From Schnuerera sp. xch1 (GTDB lineage Bacteria > Bacillota > Clostridia > Tissierellales > Tepidimicrobiaceae), in the NCBI RefSeq assembly GCF_019931165.1, contig NZ_JAIOUP010000001.1, positions 310,001-374,000 on the forward strand: 64,000 nucleotides of DNA. Direction: 5' to 3'. Each line of letters starts with the position of its first letter. Position 1 is the first letter of the stretch. This document shows, one piece after another, positions 20,017-28,917 of the stretch. Both the position numbers and the translations under genes were made by a program. Under the pieces are notes generated by a model that saw only the letters and a program-made list of their open reading frames with translations, was not told the origin of the DNA and did not search any database.

Positions 20017-20994
20017 CTAAAGTAAAAATATATTCTTGGATTTACATTCATTAATTATGGAATCAGTCCATATAGAAGCTTGAACCTCCCCTATATGGCT
20101 TTTTTCTAGAAAATACATGCATATCCTGGATTGACCTATCCCTCCACCTATGGTAAAAGGCAGTTTTTCATCTAAAAGCATCCTATGATATGGTAATTTC
20201 GTCCTATCTTCTGCATCCGCAATTTTTAATTGTCTCATTAATGATTCTGAATCCACTCTAATGCCCATGCTCGACAGTTCAAAAGCTTCTTGTAATACAG
20301 GATTCCAGAATAATATGTCGCCGTTCAATTCCCAATCATCATAATCAGGGGATCTATTATCATGAGGTTTACCGGATTTTAATCTTTTTCCAATTTTCAT
20401 CAAGAAAACTGCTCCTAATTTCTTACAAACTAAATTCTCTCTTTCCTCTGGACTCTTATTTGAATACATGTCTTCCAGCTCCTGAGCAGTAATAAAGGTT
20501 ATATTTTCAGGTAATTTATCTTGAAAAATGGGATAGATATCGTTTATCATTTTCTCCGTCTCTTTGAATACCTTAAATATGATTTTAACAGTTTGCTTTA
20601 AGTACTCTTCATTTCTATCCTCTTTAGATATTATTTTTTCCCAATCCCATTGATCAACATAAATTGAATGAGTCTGATCTAATACTTCATCCGGTCTTAT
20701 TGCATCCATGTCTGCATATATTCCCTCGCCTATTTCAAAGTTATAAGTTTTTAATGCCATCCTCTTCCACTTAGCTAATGATTGAACTATTTCTATTTTT
20801 TCATTATATTTTCTCATATTAAATGATACTGCCTTCTCCACTCCACTTAAATTATCATTTAAGCCTGTTTCTGGTCTTACAAACAGGGGTGCAGACACCC
20901 TTATTAAATTTAATTTATTTGCTAACTCCCTTTCAAAATAGTCTTTTATAGTTTTTATTGCAATTTGAGTTTCTTTAATACTCAATCTTTCCAT
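20017..20994 (-). CDS. asnA: aspartate--ammonia ligase (asparagine synthetase A)
   Basis: AsnA makes asparagine from aspartate, ammonia and ATP. The 325-residue protein is full length, with class II synthetase-like motifs: ANKLNLIRVSAPLFV, NLSGVEKAVSF, IYADMDAIRPDE, HSIYVDQWDWEK and the C-terminal LPFTIGGGIGQSRICM. A GAGGAGG site precedes ATG 20994. Control is by the Asn T-box immediately upstream, matching substrate and regulator. Confidence 0.97.
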   Translation of the reverse strand: MERLSIKETQIAIKTIKDYFERELANKLNLIRVSAPLFVRPETGLNDNLSGVEKAVSFNMRKYNEKIEIVQSLAKWKRMALKTYNFEIGEGIYADMDAIRPDEVLDQTHSIYVDQWDWEKIISKEDRNEEYLKQTVKIIFKVFKETEKMINDIYPIFQDKLPENITFITAQELEDMYSNKSPEERENLVCKKLGAVFLMKIGKRLKSGKPHDNRSPDYDDWELNGDILFWNPVLQEAFELSSMGIRVDSESLMRQLKIADAEDRTKLPYHRMLLDEKLPFTIGGGIGQSRICMYFLEKSHIGEVQASIWTDSIINECKSKNIFLL

Positions 20995-21010
20995 TTTATT
21001 ACCTCCTCAA

Positions 21011-21300
21011 AAAATTAAAAAATCCTTTCATCCAAAGGACGAAAGGTTATCTTCCGCGGTGCCACCTTAATAAGCAAAGTGCTCAGCTCTAATCAGTACA
21101 GAAAATATCGATACTGTATAGTAAAATAACGGACTATATCCGGCTAAGCCTACTCCTTGATTTACATCAAATTTCAGTTAGCTGCTCAGGGATGTTCTTC
21201 ACCATCAGTTCAGTATCGAACTTTCACCAACCGCCGATTCTCTGTAACCTTCGTGATAGCTACTCTTCCCATCTTTGCTTTTTGTTCTATATTATTAGTT
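21011..21300 (-). promoter_or_regulatory. T-box riboswitch leader of asnA (Asn specifier AAC)
   Basis: The minus strand carries AGGTGGCACCGCGG (about 21069-21055), a GGG-AAGAGTA / GAAG-AAC-A-TCCC specifier loop and a terminator CCTTTCGTCC...GGATGAAAGG followed by six U (about 21018-21045). The specifier AAC lies at 21196-21194 and is followed by A, as expected for asparagine. The apical GGTGAAAG loop of stem I is also present. Confidence 0.95.
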
Positions 21301-21304
21301 TAAA

Positions 21305-21333
21305 ATTATATTCTATTTTTCCCAAATTGTCAA
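21305..21333 (-). promoter_or_regulatory. promoter of the asnA T-box leader
   Basis: Perfect TTGACA (21333-21328), 17-base spacer and perfect TATAAT (21310-21305) on the minus strand. It diverges from the pepF promoter, with only 16 bases between the two -35 boxes. Confidence 0.88.
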
Positions 21334-21349
21334 TGAAATATTAAAACAT

Positions 21350-21378
21350 TTGTAATGTTTTATGATTTTAGCTATAAT
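21350..21378 (+). promoter_or_regulatory. promoter of pepF
   Basis: TTGTAA (21350-21355), 17-base spacer and TATAAT (21373-21378) on the plus strand, about 40 bases before the pepF start codon. Confidence 0.7.
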
Positions 21379-21418
21379 TTTCTTAGTGGTTCAAAATCTA
21401 GTATTGGGAGTGATCTTT

Positions 21419-23227
21419 ATGGGTGAAAAATTAATGGAAAGAAAAGATGTAAATAAGGAATTGACATGGGATTTAACAGCCTTATTTAAAACAGAAGTTG
21501 AATTTAAAAACGCTTTAAATAAAGTACAAAGGCTTACAGAAGAATTAGAGCAAGAGTTTAAAAAAAAGCTCAACACTTCTAATAATATCAATAACTGCCT
21601 GGATAAGTTAAGAACGATAAAAGAAAAGCTGGTATTAGTAAGTACATATGCTTATCTATCATTATCAGTAGATCAAACAAACACAAAAAATCAAGAAAGG
21701 GAAATGCAAGTAAGAATTATTTCATCAGATGTTCAAAGTAAATTACAATTTATCGAAAGTGAAATAATTGAAAAAGACGAAGAAATAATTAAAAAAGCAA
21801 TTGATGAATCCATTGAAAATAGACACTTTCTAAAGGAAATACTAAGAAAAAAACCGCATTCACTATCACAAGATGCTGAAAAAGTAATAGCTTCATTATC
21901 TGGATTGTTAAACTCTCCCTATAATATCTATAACAAGGCCAAACTAGCAGATATGAATTTTGATTCTTTTACAGTAGATGGAAAGGAATACCCATTAAGT
22001 TTCATATTATTTGAAGGTAAATGGGAATATGAAACTAATACAAAAATTCGTAGAGCTGCATTTAAAGCTTTTTCTAAAAAATTAAGAGAGTATCAACATA
22101 CTATAGGTGCAACATATCAAACTCAAGTACAAACTGAAAAAAGCATTGCTAATTTACGAGGATTTGATTCTATATTTGATAATTTGTTATTTCACCAAAA
22201 AGTGGATAGAGAGTTATATAACAGACAGATCGATTTGATAATGAAACACTTAGCACCACATATGAGAAAATATGCAAAATTGCTACAAAAAATCCATCGT
22301 CTAGATGATATGACCTTTGCAGATCTAAAGCTAACAGTGGATCCTGAATTTGAACCAACCATAACCATTAAAGAATCTAAAAAATATATGGTAGAAGCAT
22401 TATCTGTTCTTGGATCAGAATATGTAGAAATGATTGAAAAAGCGTATGATGAAAGATGGATAGATTTCATAGAAAATAAGGGGAAATCAACTGGAGCATT
22501 TACTTCAAGTCCTTATGGAAATCATCCTTATATATTGATTTCTTGGACCGAAAAGATGAGAGAGGTGTTTGTATTAGCTCATGAACTAGGTCATGCAGGA
22601 CATTTTTATCTTGCTCATCAAAACCAAAATATATATAACTCCAGACCATCAGCATATTTTATAGAAGCACCATCTACAATGAATGAAATTCTCATGGCCA
22701 ATTATCTGATGAAAAACAGCAACGAACCTAGAATGAAAAGATGGGTTCTTTCCTCAATTATATCTAGAACCTACTATCATAATTTTGTAACTCACTTGCT
22801 AGAAGCTGCTTATCAGCGAGAAGTATATAAAATAATAGACAATGGTGGAAGTGTTCATGCTGAAAAACTAAACACAATAAAAAGAAATGTATTACAAGAG
22901 TTTTGGGGAGATGCAGTGGAAATAAATGAAGGTGCAGAACTCACTTGGATGAGACAACCTCACTATTATATGGGATTGTATCCTTATACTTATAGTGCAG
23001 GTCTAACTATTGCCACAGAAGTAGGCAAAAGGATATTAAATGAAGGACAGACTGCCTTAGAAGATTGGAAAAATGTATTGACATCAGGAGGGACAAAACC
23101 TCCTATTGAATTAGCTAAAATGGCTGGAGTAGATATAACTACTGATAAACCCTTGGTAAACACAATCGAATATATAGGTAATATGATTGATGAAATAATT
23201 GCATTGACAGAAGAACTAGAAAGATAA
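21419..23227 (+). CDS. pepF: oligoendopeptidase F (M3 family)
   Basis: A 602-residue cytoplasmic zinc metallopeptidase that degrades oligopeptides. The catalytic HELGHAGH (HExxH) lies near residue 387, with the third ligand in IEAPSTMNEILM. The N-terminal half is the helical M3 lid (LTWDLTALFKTEVEF start). I take ATG 21419 because GGGAGTGA lies seven bases upstream; the 19-residue longer reading starts upstream of the -10 box. It is the only intact gene on the plus strand in the window and is monocistronic, closed by a hairpin. Confidence 0.94.
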   Translation: MGEKLMERKDVNKELTWDLTALFKTEVEFKNALNKVQRLTEELEQEFKKKLNTSNNINNCLDKLRTIKEKLVLVSTYAYLSLSVDQTNTKNQEREMQVRIISSDVQSKLQFIESEIIEKDEEIIKKAIDESIENRHFLKEILRKKPHSLSQDAEKVIASLSGLLNSPYNIYNKAKLADMNFDSFTVDGKEYPLSFILFEGKWEYETNTKIRRAAFKAFSKKLREYQHTIGATYQTQVQTEKSIANLRGFDSIFDNLLFHQKVDRELYNRQIDLIMKHLAPHMRKYAKLLQKIHRLDDMTFADLKLTVDPEFEPTITIKESKKYMVEALSVLGSEYVEMIEKAYDERWIDFIENKGKSTGAFTSSPYGNHPYILISWTEKMREVFVLAHELGHAGHFYLAHQNQNIYNSRPSAYFIEAPSTMNEILMANYLMKNSNEPRMKRWVLSSIISRTYYHNFVTHLLEAAYQREVYKIIDNGGSVHAEKLNTIKRNVLQEFWGDAVEINEGAELTWMRQPHYYMGLYPYTYSAGLTIATEVGKRILNEGQTALEDWKNVLTSGGTKPPIELAKMAGVDITTDKPLVNTIEYIGNMIDEIIALTEELER

Positions 23228-23260
23228 TATTAAAGGCATGGGAAACCATGCCTTTAATAT
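23228..23260. terminator. bidirectional terminator between pepF and the phospholipase-like gene
   Basis: Hairpin ATTAAAGGCATGG-GAAA-CCATGCCTTTAAT just after the pepF stop. The AU-rich closing pairs give T-rich flanks in both directions, so it can end pepF and also the convergent gene at 23283. Confidence 0.75.
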
Positions 23261-23282
23261 TCTATAAAAGAGATAAAAAGAA

Positions 23283-23951
23283 TTAAAATTCGAAAGCAAA
23301 ATCTCTATAAGCTTCTTGGCTATAAGCCTCAGCGGTATCAATTATAAAACAACTTACCTTTAAACTTAAAGATAAAGCAAAGTTTAAATCATTTTCAAAT
23401 CCAGTCGTAAATGAATATTCATTTATAACATCCTCAATATATCTTTTAACAATTGTCCTAAGTTTGATTACTTTTTGTTGAAATATATCTACATCGTCCA
23501 CAGTTATTATATTTTTCTTAAAATCATGATAAATTGAATAATCATTTAATTTAGATTCATAATTCACATGTTTTACTATATGTTTCCCAAAAGTCCATCT
23601 TTCAGCATGAGGAAGACAAACAAAATCACTTAAATAGTGAGAAATAACTCCTATTTTATTACTTAAAATTTTTTTAGACAACGGATCAATTCTCGAATTA
23701 AATTCTACAAACCTACTTATAAATATCAATTTCACTATTTCATTTACCACATAGTTTAAACTTTTCTCTTTATAATGCCTATGAATTCTATATTGAGGTA
23801 AAATATCAGGAGATACAGAACCCCATAAAAGTTTGTTTTTATCCAATTCTATATTATAGATATCATAGATATTTTGATAAATATTATTTGCGATTATCTT
23901 ATGAGTATCTTTAAAAATATCCAACACATCCTTTATTTTTTTACAATACAC
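23283..23951 (-). CDS. zinc-dependent phospholipase C-like protein
   Basis: A 222-residue protein of the Zn_dep_PLPC/S1-P1-like helical fold. Possible metal ligands are the histidines and aspartates in THKIIANNIY, WGSVSPDILPQYRIHRHY, GVISHYLSDFVCLPHAERW and NDYSIYHDF, spaced as in clostridial phospholipase C-like proteins. No signal peptide is visible, so it is probably cytoplasmic and its substrate is unknown. The start is uncertain: GTG 23951 coincides with the predicted transcription start (leaderless), while TTG at 23924 has AAAGGA just before it. Confidence 0.75.
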   Translation of the reverse strand: MYCKKIKDVLDIFKDTHKIIANNIYQNIYDIYNIELDKNKLLWGSVSPDILPQYRIHRHYKEKSLNYVVNEIVKLIFISRFVEFNSRIDPLSKKILSNKIGVISHYLSDFVCLPHAERWTFGKHIVKHVNYESKLNDYSIYHDFKKNIITVDDVDIFQQKVIKLRTIVKRYIEDVINEYSFTTGFENDLNFALSLSLKVSCFIIDTAEAYSQEAYRDFAFEF

Positions 23952-23956
23952 CCCGA

Positions 23957-23985
23957 ATATTACAACACTTAATAGGAAAAGTCAA
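23957..23985 (-). promoter_or_regulatory. promoter of the phospholipase-like gene
   Basis: TTGACT (23985-23980), 17-base spacer and TAATAT (23962-23957) on the minus strand. The predicted first transcribed base falls at about 23951-23950, on the GTG start codon. Confidence 0.6.
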
Positions 23986-24047
23986 TGTCAAATTATGTAA
24001 GCTATATCTATTATTACTATTAGATATTATATTCCCTTTCGTTAATT

Positions 24048-24578
24048 CTAACCAAGCTTACTATTTAACTCATCTTCATATATCAAATAATCCTTCTTGC
24101 TAAATAACACAAAATAGACTTCATCTAATCCATCTTCTTTGTCTAAAAAATCTAACACAGCATTAGTAGCTATTTCGCACGCTTCTTCCTTAGGATAACC
24201 ATATACACCAGTAGAAATAGATGGAAAAGCTATTGTTCTTAGATTGTACTCCTTAGCTAATTCAAGTGAATTATAATAAGCATTATACAATAATTTCTCT
24301 TTGTTCTTATTTTCGCTACTGTATATAGGCCCAACAGTGTGTATTACATATTTACTAGGCATATTACCAGCAGTAGTAATTCTTGCTTCTCCTGTTGGAC
24401 AACCTCCGATCTTTTTACATTGTTCTAATATAATAGGACCCCCTGCTCTGTGAATAGCACCATCTACTCCTCCTCCACCTAGCAGAGTGTTATTAGCAGC
24501 GTTAACTATGACGTCTACATCCATTTCTGTAATATCTCCCTCAACAATATTAATTCTAACATCATTGTATTTATACAT
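24048..24578 (-). CDS. macro-domain protein (ADP-ribose/O-acetyl-ADP-ribose hydrolase type)
   Basis: A 176-residue single macro domain of the YmdB/MacroD type, which binds ADP-ribose and deacetylates O-acetyl-ADP-ribose or removes ADP-ribose from proteins. Key motifs: VEGDITEMDVDVIVNAANN, LLGGGGVDGAIHRAGG and FPSISTGVYGYP. The second ATG (24578) is better spaced from GAGAGG than the first. It appears monocistronic. No sirtuin or ADP-ribosyltransferase is adjacent to show a target. Confidence 0.93.
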   Translation of the reverse strand: MYKYNDVRINIVEGDITEMDVDVIVNAANNTLLGGGGVDGAIHRAGGPIILEQCKKIGGCPTGEARITTAGNMPSKYVIHTVGPIYSSENKNKEKLLYNAYYNSLELAKEYNLRTIAFPSISTGVYGYPKEEACEIATNAVLDFLDKEDGLDEVYFVLFSKKDYLIYEDELNSKLG

Positions 24579-24581
24579 CAT

Positions 24582-24836
24582 ACACCTCTCCTAAGAAAAT
24601 ATATTATATAACCATATATCCTCAGTTTCAAAACCTTTTCTTCAAACATAAGTGGCTTTGTACTAATATCAAGCTTGTCCATAACTATAGTATAAAATTA
24701 TTTAATTTATCTTGCAAATTGCTTGTTATCTCAATTATAACATATTAAAGTTCACTCCTAAATAGGATTTTGTTTTAATTTTATTATTTTATTATCATTT
24801 ATGAGTAAATCATTTATGATTATTATTATAAAATAA
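24582..24836. other. intergenic AT-rich region
   Basis: I see no supported gene or conserved RNA here, only AT-rich sequence between the macro-domain gene and the terminator of the holin-like gene. Confidence 0.5.
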
Positions 24837-24859
24837 AAGGCTGAGAAAAACTCAGCCTT
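24829..24859 (-). terminator. terminator of the holin-like gene
   Basis: Minus-strand hairpin AAGGCTGAG-TTTTT-CTCAGCCTT followed by TTATTTTA, 12 bases after the stop codon. Confidence 0.88.
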
Positions 24860-24870
24860 TTAAACATCTA

Positions 24871-25164
24871 CTAATTCCTAACTTTTTGTGATAATGGATC
24901 TGAAAGTGCTTCATAGCCACCCATAGAAGACATAGTAATTATCATTGCATTTATAACCTTAACAATTATACCCTGCAAGCCTATACCATTTTTACTAAAT
25001 ATAAAAGTTAAAATCAATGCAATGATAAATGTATAGAACCGAATGAATACATCAGGAAACCGTTTTTTTATCAATGGTTTAGTAAATTGAACAATAAGAG
25101 ATGTAGCTGCTACTAAACCGATAAAAGTAGTCAGGGTCTCAGAAGTCATAAAATCATCAAACAT
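24871..25164 (-). CDS. small holin-like membrane protein
   Basis: A 97-residue protein with three likely membrane segments (about residues 10-27, 42-59 and 63-82), a basic loop KPLIKKRFPD between the first two, and a charged tail ending SDPLSQKVRN. Size and layout resemble phage-type holins and small clostridial proteins of unknown role. No endolysin or phage gene is nearby, so a lysis function is only a guess. AGGTGG precedes ATG 25164. Confidence 0.6.
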   Translation of the reverse strand: MFDDFMTSETLTTFIGLVAATSLIVQFTKPLIKKRFPDVFIRFYTFIIALILTFIFSKNGIGLQGIIVKVINAMIITMSSMGGYEALSDPLSQKVRN

Positions 25165-25259
25165 CTATACCACCTCTCAACAATATATCGTTCTAAAATT
25201 TAGCTCTTATTATATTGTATTAGACTAGATGGGTATTCTATGCATGAATAAAAAAGATA

Positions 25260-26768
25260 TTAAGAACTAAAAGTGATATTTTTTTTATCCATTTTCGACG
25301 TTTCATCGATCGGAAAAACAATGGTTATACGGGTACCTATATCTACTCTACTCAATATTTCAAAATAAGCTCCATGACGTTCAATTATCCATTTTGCAAT
25401 TGAGAGACCTAAACCAGAACCCCCTGTTTCTTTTGCTCTAGATTCATCTGAACGATAAAAGCGATCAAAGATATGAGACAATTCTTCAGGCTCTATTCCT
25501 ATACCACTATCCTGTACTATAATATTAACACAATCTTCTTCATTAATAACTTTTAAAATAATTTTCTTTCCGATAGGTGTATATTTTATACTGTTGTCTA
25601 CTAATATTCGAATAGCTTGCTTAAAAAGCTGTTTATCAGCATTAATATAGGCTGGACTATTTAAATCAATTTCAAAATTATGATCTGAATCAATCATTTG
25701 TGTTTCATAGATTATTTCATCAACTATTTCACAGGCATCAAAATCTTCTTTGTGAAGTTGAATGGTTTCATTATCACCACGAGCAAGAAATAAAAGCTGT
25801 TCAATCAACTCCTTCATGTTTTCTGACTCACTTTTAATTGCATCTATAGATTCTTGCATAATCTCTTGATCCTCTTTTCCCCAACGATCCAATAGATTTA
25901 CATATCCCTGTATAACAGATATAGGAGTTCTCAATTCATGGGATGCATCCGAAACAAATCTAACCTGGGCTTGATAGGAATCATTGATACGATTTAGCAT
26001 ATTATTAATAGCTAATGCTAACTCCTTAAGCTCATTTTGTGAACTGTCAACAGATATGCGTTTATCAAGTTTTTTAGCATCAATACTACTAATAGCACCA
26101 GCTAAATCCTTAATATACGCATCATCTGATTTTGAACCTATAGAAGATACTTCAGCATTAAGATTCTTAGCTGTTTCCGTTAAATCAGATAATGGTTTTA
26201 AAGTTTTCCTAATCAATTTTAAACCTTTTTTGATATTTCCAATCAAAATCAATAACTCAAACATTAGTATGATAAAAAATAGGTATAAAAATAATTTTAA
26301 ATCATGGCCTACATCATATATTATTTGATAAGTTGAATCATCTAAAGAGAATTCAATGGTATACCTGATCAAATCTATCTTCTCAAGTAATCCTATTCCC
26401 TCATCGGGCTGAGATACAACAACATTTCTTTTAACGTCATCGATTTCTATAGGTAATCTTTTCTGTATATTGTTTGGAAGTATAATTCCTTTAGAAGGTT
26501 CTTCCAACGTCAGTATTTGGTAGTTCCTATCTGGATAATATATTGTCTGAAAATTTTTAGGAGATTGTTTCATTATTTCAATTATATTTTGAGCGTCTTC
26601 TTCTGCTTGCCAGAATATAATAAAAAAACTCATTAGAATAATAAGGATATTAATTGACAAAAATCCTGAAAATAATCTCCCCATCATTCGTACATTAAGT
26701 TTTATTACAAGAGATGAGCCAATCTTTTTAGTTATATTATTTGAAGGTGTATTCTTTTTATTGTTCAT
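25260..26768 (-). CDS. sensor histidine kinase (HAMP-containing, OmpR-partner type)
   Basis: A 502-residue membrane kinase. First helix at about residues 33-53, an extracytoplasmic sensor region of about 100 residues, second helix (LKLFLYLFFIILMFELLILI) near residue 165, HAMP linker, then HisKA with SDASHELRTPISVIQGYV and HATPase with DNSIKYTPIGKK, DSGIGIEPEEL, FDRFYRSDESR and GGSGLGLSIAKW. The gene overlaps the response regulator gene by 11 bases. The signal sensed is unknown. Confidence 0.94.
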   Translation of the reverse strand: MNNKKNTPSNNITKKIGSSLVIKLNVRMMGRLFSGFLSINILIILMSFFIIFWQAEEDAQNIIEIMKQSPKNFQTIYYPDRNYQILTLEEPSKGIILPNNIQKRLPIEIDDVKRNVVVSQPDEGIGLLEKIDLIRYTIEFSLDDSTYQIIYDVGHDLKLFLYLFFIILMFELLILIGNIKKGLKLIRKTLKPLSDLTETAKNLNAEVSSIGSKSDDAYIKDLAGAISSIDAKKLDKRISVDSSQNELKELALAINNMLNRINDSYQAQVRFVSDASHELRTPISVIQGYVNLLDRWGKEDQEIMQESIDAIKSESENMKELIEQLLFLARGDNETIQLHKEDFDACEIVDEIIYETQMIDSDHNFEIDLNSPAYINADKQLFKQAIRILVDNSIKYTPIGKKIILKVINEEDCVNIIVQDSGIGIEPEELSHIFDRFYRSDESRAKETGGSGLGLSIAKWIIERHGAYFEILSRVDIGTRITIVFPIDETSKMDKKNITFSS

Positions 26769-27444
26769 CTTTTATTACATACCCCACTCCACGAACAGTA
26801 TATATTAGCTTTATTCCAAAAGGTTCCTCAATCTTTGAACGAAGATATCTGACATACACATCTACTGCATTAGTATCACCTGAAAAATCATATCCCCAAA
26901 TATGTTCAAGCATGGTCTCACGATTTATTACTATATTTTTGTTTTCTAAAAGATAGTATAACAGATCGAATTCACGTTTTGTTAAGTGTACTAAATTATC
27001 ATTTACATGAACCTCTCTTCTTTGAGGATCAAGACGAAGACCCCCTACAACAAGTTCAGACGATATTTCTGTTTGATTGCTGATATCCTTTTTTCTAAGT
27101 GCTGCCCTAATTCGAGCAAGCAACTCCTCAATTGCAAAGGGCTTTGTAATATAATCATCTGCGCCACCATCAAGTCCTGTAACCTTATCCACAACAGTAT
27201 CTCTGGCAGTAAGAAGTATAATAGGTAAATTGGAAAACTGTCGAATTCTTCTAAGAACCTCTATCCCATTTAAACCTGGTAACATAATATCAAGTAAAAC
27301 GAGGTCAAAGGGGTGGGTTTCAAAAGCCTCTAACCCATCCCTTCCATTATAAGCCTTTTTTACTTCATAACCTTCATGTTTAAGCTCTAGTTCTATAAAA
27401 CGTGCTATTTTCTCCTCATCCTCAATTATCAGAATTCTTTCCAT
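26758..27444 (-). CDS. OmpR/PhoB-family response regulator
   Basis: A 228-residue regulator: receiver domain with IIEDEEK, phosphoacceptor in LVLLDIMLPG, LTARD and GADDYITKPF, then a winged-helix DNA-binding domain with LTKREFDLLYYLLEN and DVYVRYLRSKI. The ATG at 27444 follows AAAGGTGAG; the upstream GTG reading overlaps that site. Its start lies within the end of the DUF4342 gene and its end within the start of the kinase gene, so the three are translationally coupled. Confidence 0.95.
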   Translation of the reverse strand: MERILIIEDEEKIARFIELELKHEGYEVKKAYNGRDGLEAFETHPFDLVLLDIMLPGLNGIEVLRRIRQFSNLPIILLTARDTVVDKVTGLDGGADDYITKPFAIEELLARIRAALRKKDISNQTEISSELVVGGLRLDPQRREVHVNDNLVHLTKREFDLLYYLLENKNIVINRETMLEHIWGYDFSGDTNAVDVYVRYLRSKIEEPFGIKLIYTVRGVGYVIKDEQ

Positions 27445-27994
27445 TTGATTTCTCACCTTTAACTTCTTTTTTTAAGTTCTCAGCCATATCTGCAACCGAA
27501 TCCATGGCTCGATTCACATTCTCTTTTCCTAAATCAGGACCACTAAACATGTATTTATATCCGAAGAATAGTCCTACAATCATAATTGGAATAGTAATCC
27601 AAAACATGAATATTAAAAGTAATGCTAATATGGTCACTGGAATTGCCATTACCTTGTTGTCATCTTTTCTTACTTCAAGATTGTTTATATTCCCTTTAGC
27701 TATAATTTTTCTGCACCATTTTAAGAATCTGCCCAATAGCTCACCAAAAGATGCACCATCATTTTGTTTGGATTCTCCTTTAGAATTTCCTTCATCACAA
27801 TCATCATTGTTTTTTTGTATATTCTTTGTACTGTAATATCCCCCTCCTTTAGGCGGTTCAATTCGATTCTGTTTTTCAAGATTAATAATAGCCTCTAAAA
27901 TATCTCCATTGGTTTCTTCAAGAGCCTTCTTTGCTTCATCATAAGAAATATTTGCTTTCTTACGTAATTCTTCTACTTGTTCTAAAGTAACCAT
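27422..27994 (-). CDS. UBA/TS-N-like plus DUF4342 membrane protein
   Basis: A 190-residue protein. The N-terminal 40 residues (VTLEQVEELRKKANISYDEA, ALEETNGDILEAIINLE) form a UBA/EF-Ts-N-like three-helix domain. A polar linker rich in Asn and Lys follows, then the DUF4342 part with a membrane hairpin (VMAIPVTILALLLIFMFWIT, then IPIMIVGLFFGYKYMF) and an amphipathic tail. Start ATG 27994 follows GGAGG by eight bases. It heads the two-component operon and may be an accessory of the kinase or its output; the function is unknown. Confidence 0.8.
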   Translation of the reverse strand: MVTLEQVEELRKKANISYDEAKKALEETNGDILEAIINLEKQNRIEPPKGGGYYSTKNIQKNNDDCDEGNSKGESKQNDGASFGELLGRFLKWCRKIIAKGNINNLEVRKDDNKVMAIPVTILALLLIFMFWITIPIMIVGLFFGYKYMFSGPDLGKENVNRAMDSVADMAENLKKEVKGEKSNGKNSDN

Positions 27995-28024
27995 AAACAT
28001 AACCTCCTGTTATTTATTACAAAC

Positions 28025-28058
28025 ATTATAACAACGGAAGCTTTAAATACAGTTTAAG
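28025..28058 (-). promoter_or_regulatory. promoter with possible response-regulator direct repeat
   Basis: A good -10 TATAAT (28030-28025) lacks a recognisable -35 box. In its place are two TTTAAA-like half sites, CTTAAA (28058-28053) and TTTAAA (28047-28042), 11 bases apart, the layout of OmpR/PhoB-type activator sites. Autoregulation by the operon's own regulator is an inference. Confidence 0.4.
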
Positions 28059-28074
28059 AAACATTAAAATTTGA

Positions 28075-28917
28075 TTAAAATATTAAATCTATAGGCATAT
28101 CTTTTCCAGTCCAAATTTTAAATGCTATGGCTCCTTGCCATATTAGCATTCTTAAACCATTCATAGTTTTACATCCAACTCCTTCAGCAATTGATAGCAA
28201 TCTGGTTTTAGGTGGATCATATACTATATCTGCTACGAACAAATCTTCATGTAATGTATCAGAAGTTGTAACTATACTTTGGTCTATATTGCTCTTCATA
28301 CCTAATGATGTACAGTTAACAAGTACTGCTGAATCCTTTAGTTCCTCTTTCAGCATTTGTTCATCTAAACCAATAGCTATAGCTTTGGTAGTAGATATAT
28401 TATTATTTATAGTATTTGTTATCTCTTGAGCTTTGCTCAATGTTCTATTAAATATCACAATTTCACTGGCTCCGTCATAAGCCAATTGAATAGCAACTGC
28501 CCGCGCAGCTCCTCCTGCACCAAGTATTACAATCTTTTTACCTTGAAAATCTATTTCAGCTTCTTGTAAAGCTTTAACAAATCCTTTTCCATCTGTATTA
28601 TACCCAATTAATTTGCCGTCTTTATTCTTTACTGAATTAACTGAGCCAATGATTCTTGCTTCTTCAGTTATTTCATCTAATAACCCTACAACTTCCTCCT
28701 TATGAGGCATGGTTATATTAAAACCTATAGCATTAAGAGCTCTCATTGCATCTAATCCTTGTTTAAGCAAATCCTTTTTTATTCCGAAAGCCAAATATAC
28801 ATAATCTAATCCTAAAGCTTCAAATGCAGTATTATGCATAGCTGGAGATTTACTATGCTCAATAGGATAACCTAATAATGCGACTAGAGATGTGGTTCCC
28901 TGAATTCTATTATTCAT
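28075..28917 (-). CDS. aroE: shikimate dehydrogenase
   Basis: AroE reduces 3-dehydroshikimate with NADPH. The 280-residue protein shows the substrate site LGYPIEHSKSPAMHN, catalytic Lys in FNITMPHKEEV, NTDGKGFV, and the nucleotide loop ILGAGGAARAVA followed by IFNRT. It overlaps the end of aroD by eight bases, so consecutive steps of aromatic amino acid synthesis are coupled. Confidence 0.97.
   Translation of the reverse strand: MNNRIQGTTSLVALLGYPIEHSKSPAMHNTAFEALGLDYVYLAFGIKKDLLKQGLDAMRALNAIGFNITMPHKEEVVGLLDEITEEARIIGSVNSVKNKDGKLIGYNTDGKGFVKALQEAEIDFQGKKIVILGAGGAARAVAIQLAYDGASEIVIFNRTLSKAQEITNTINNNISTTKAIAIGLDEQMLKEELKDSAVLVNCTSLGMKSNIDQSIVTTSDTLHEDLFVADIVYDPPKTRLLSIAEGVGCKTMNGLRMLIWQGAIAFKIWTGKDMPIDLIF

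Noticed and set aside
24871-25164. Prophage remnant based on the holin-like gene
   Set aside because: No endolysin, structural, integrase or attachment-site sequence is nearby.
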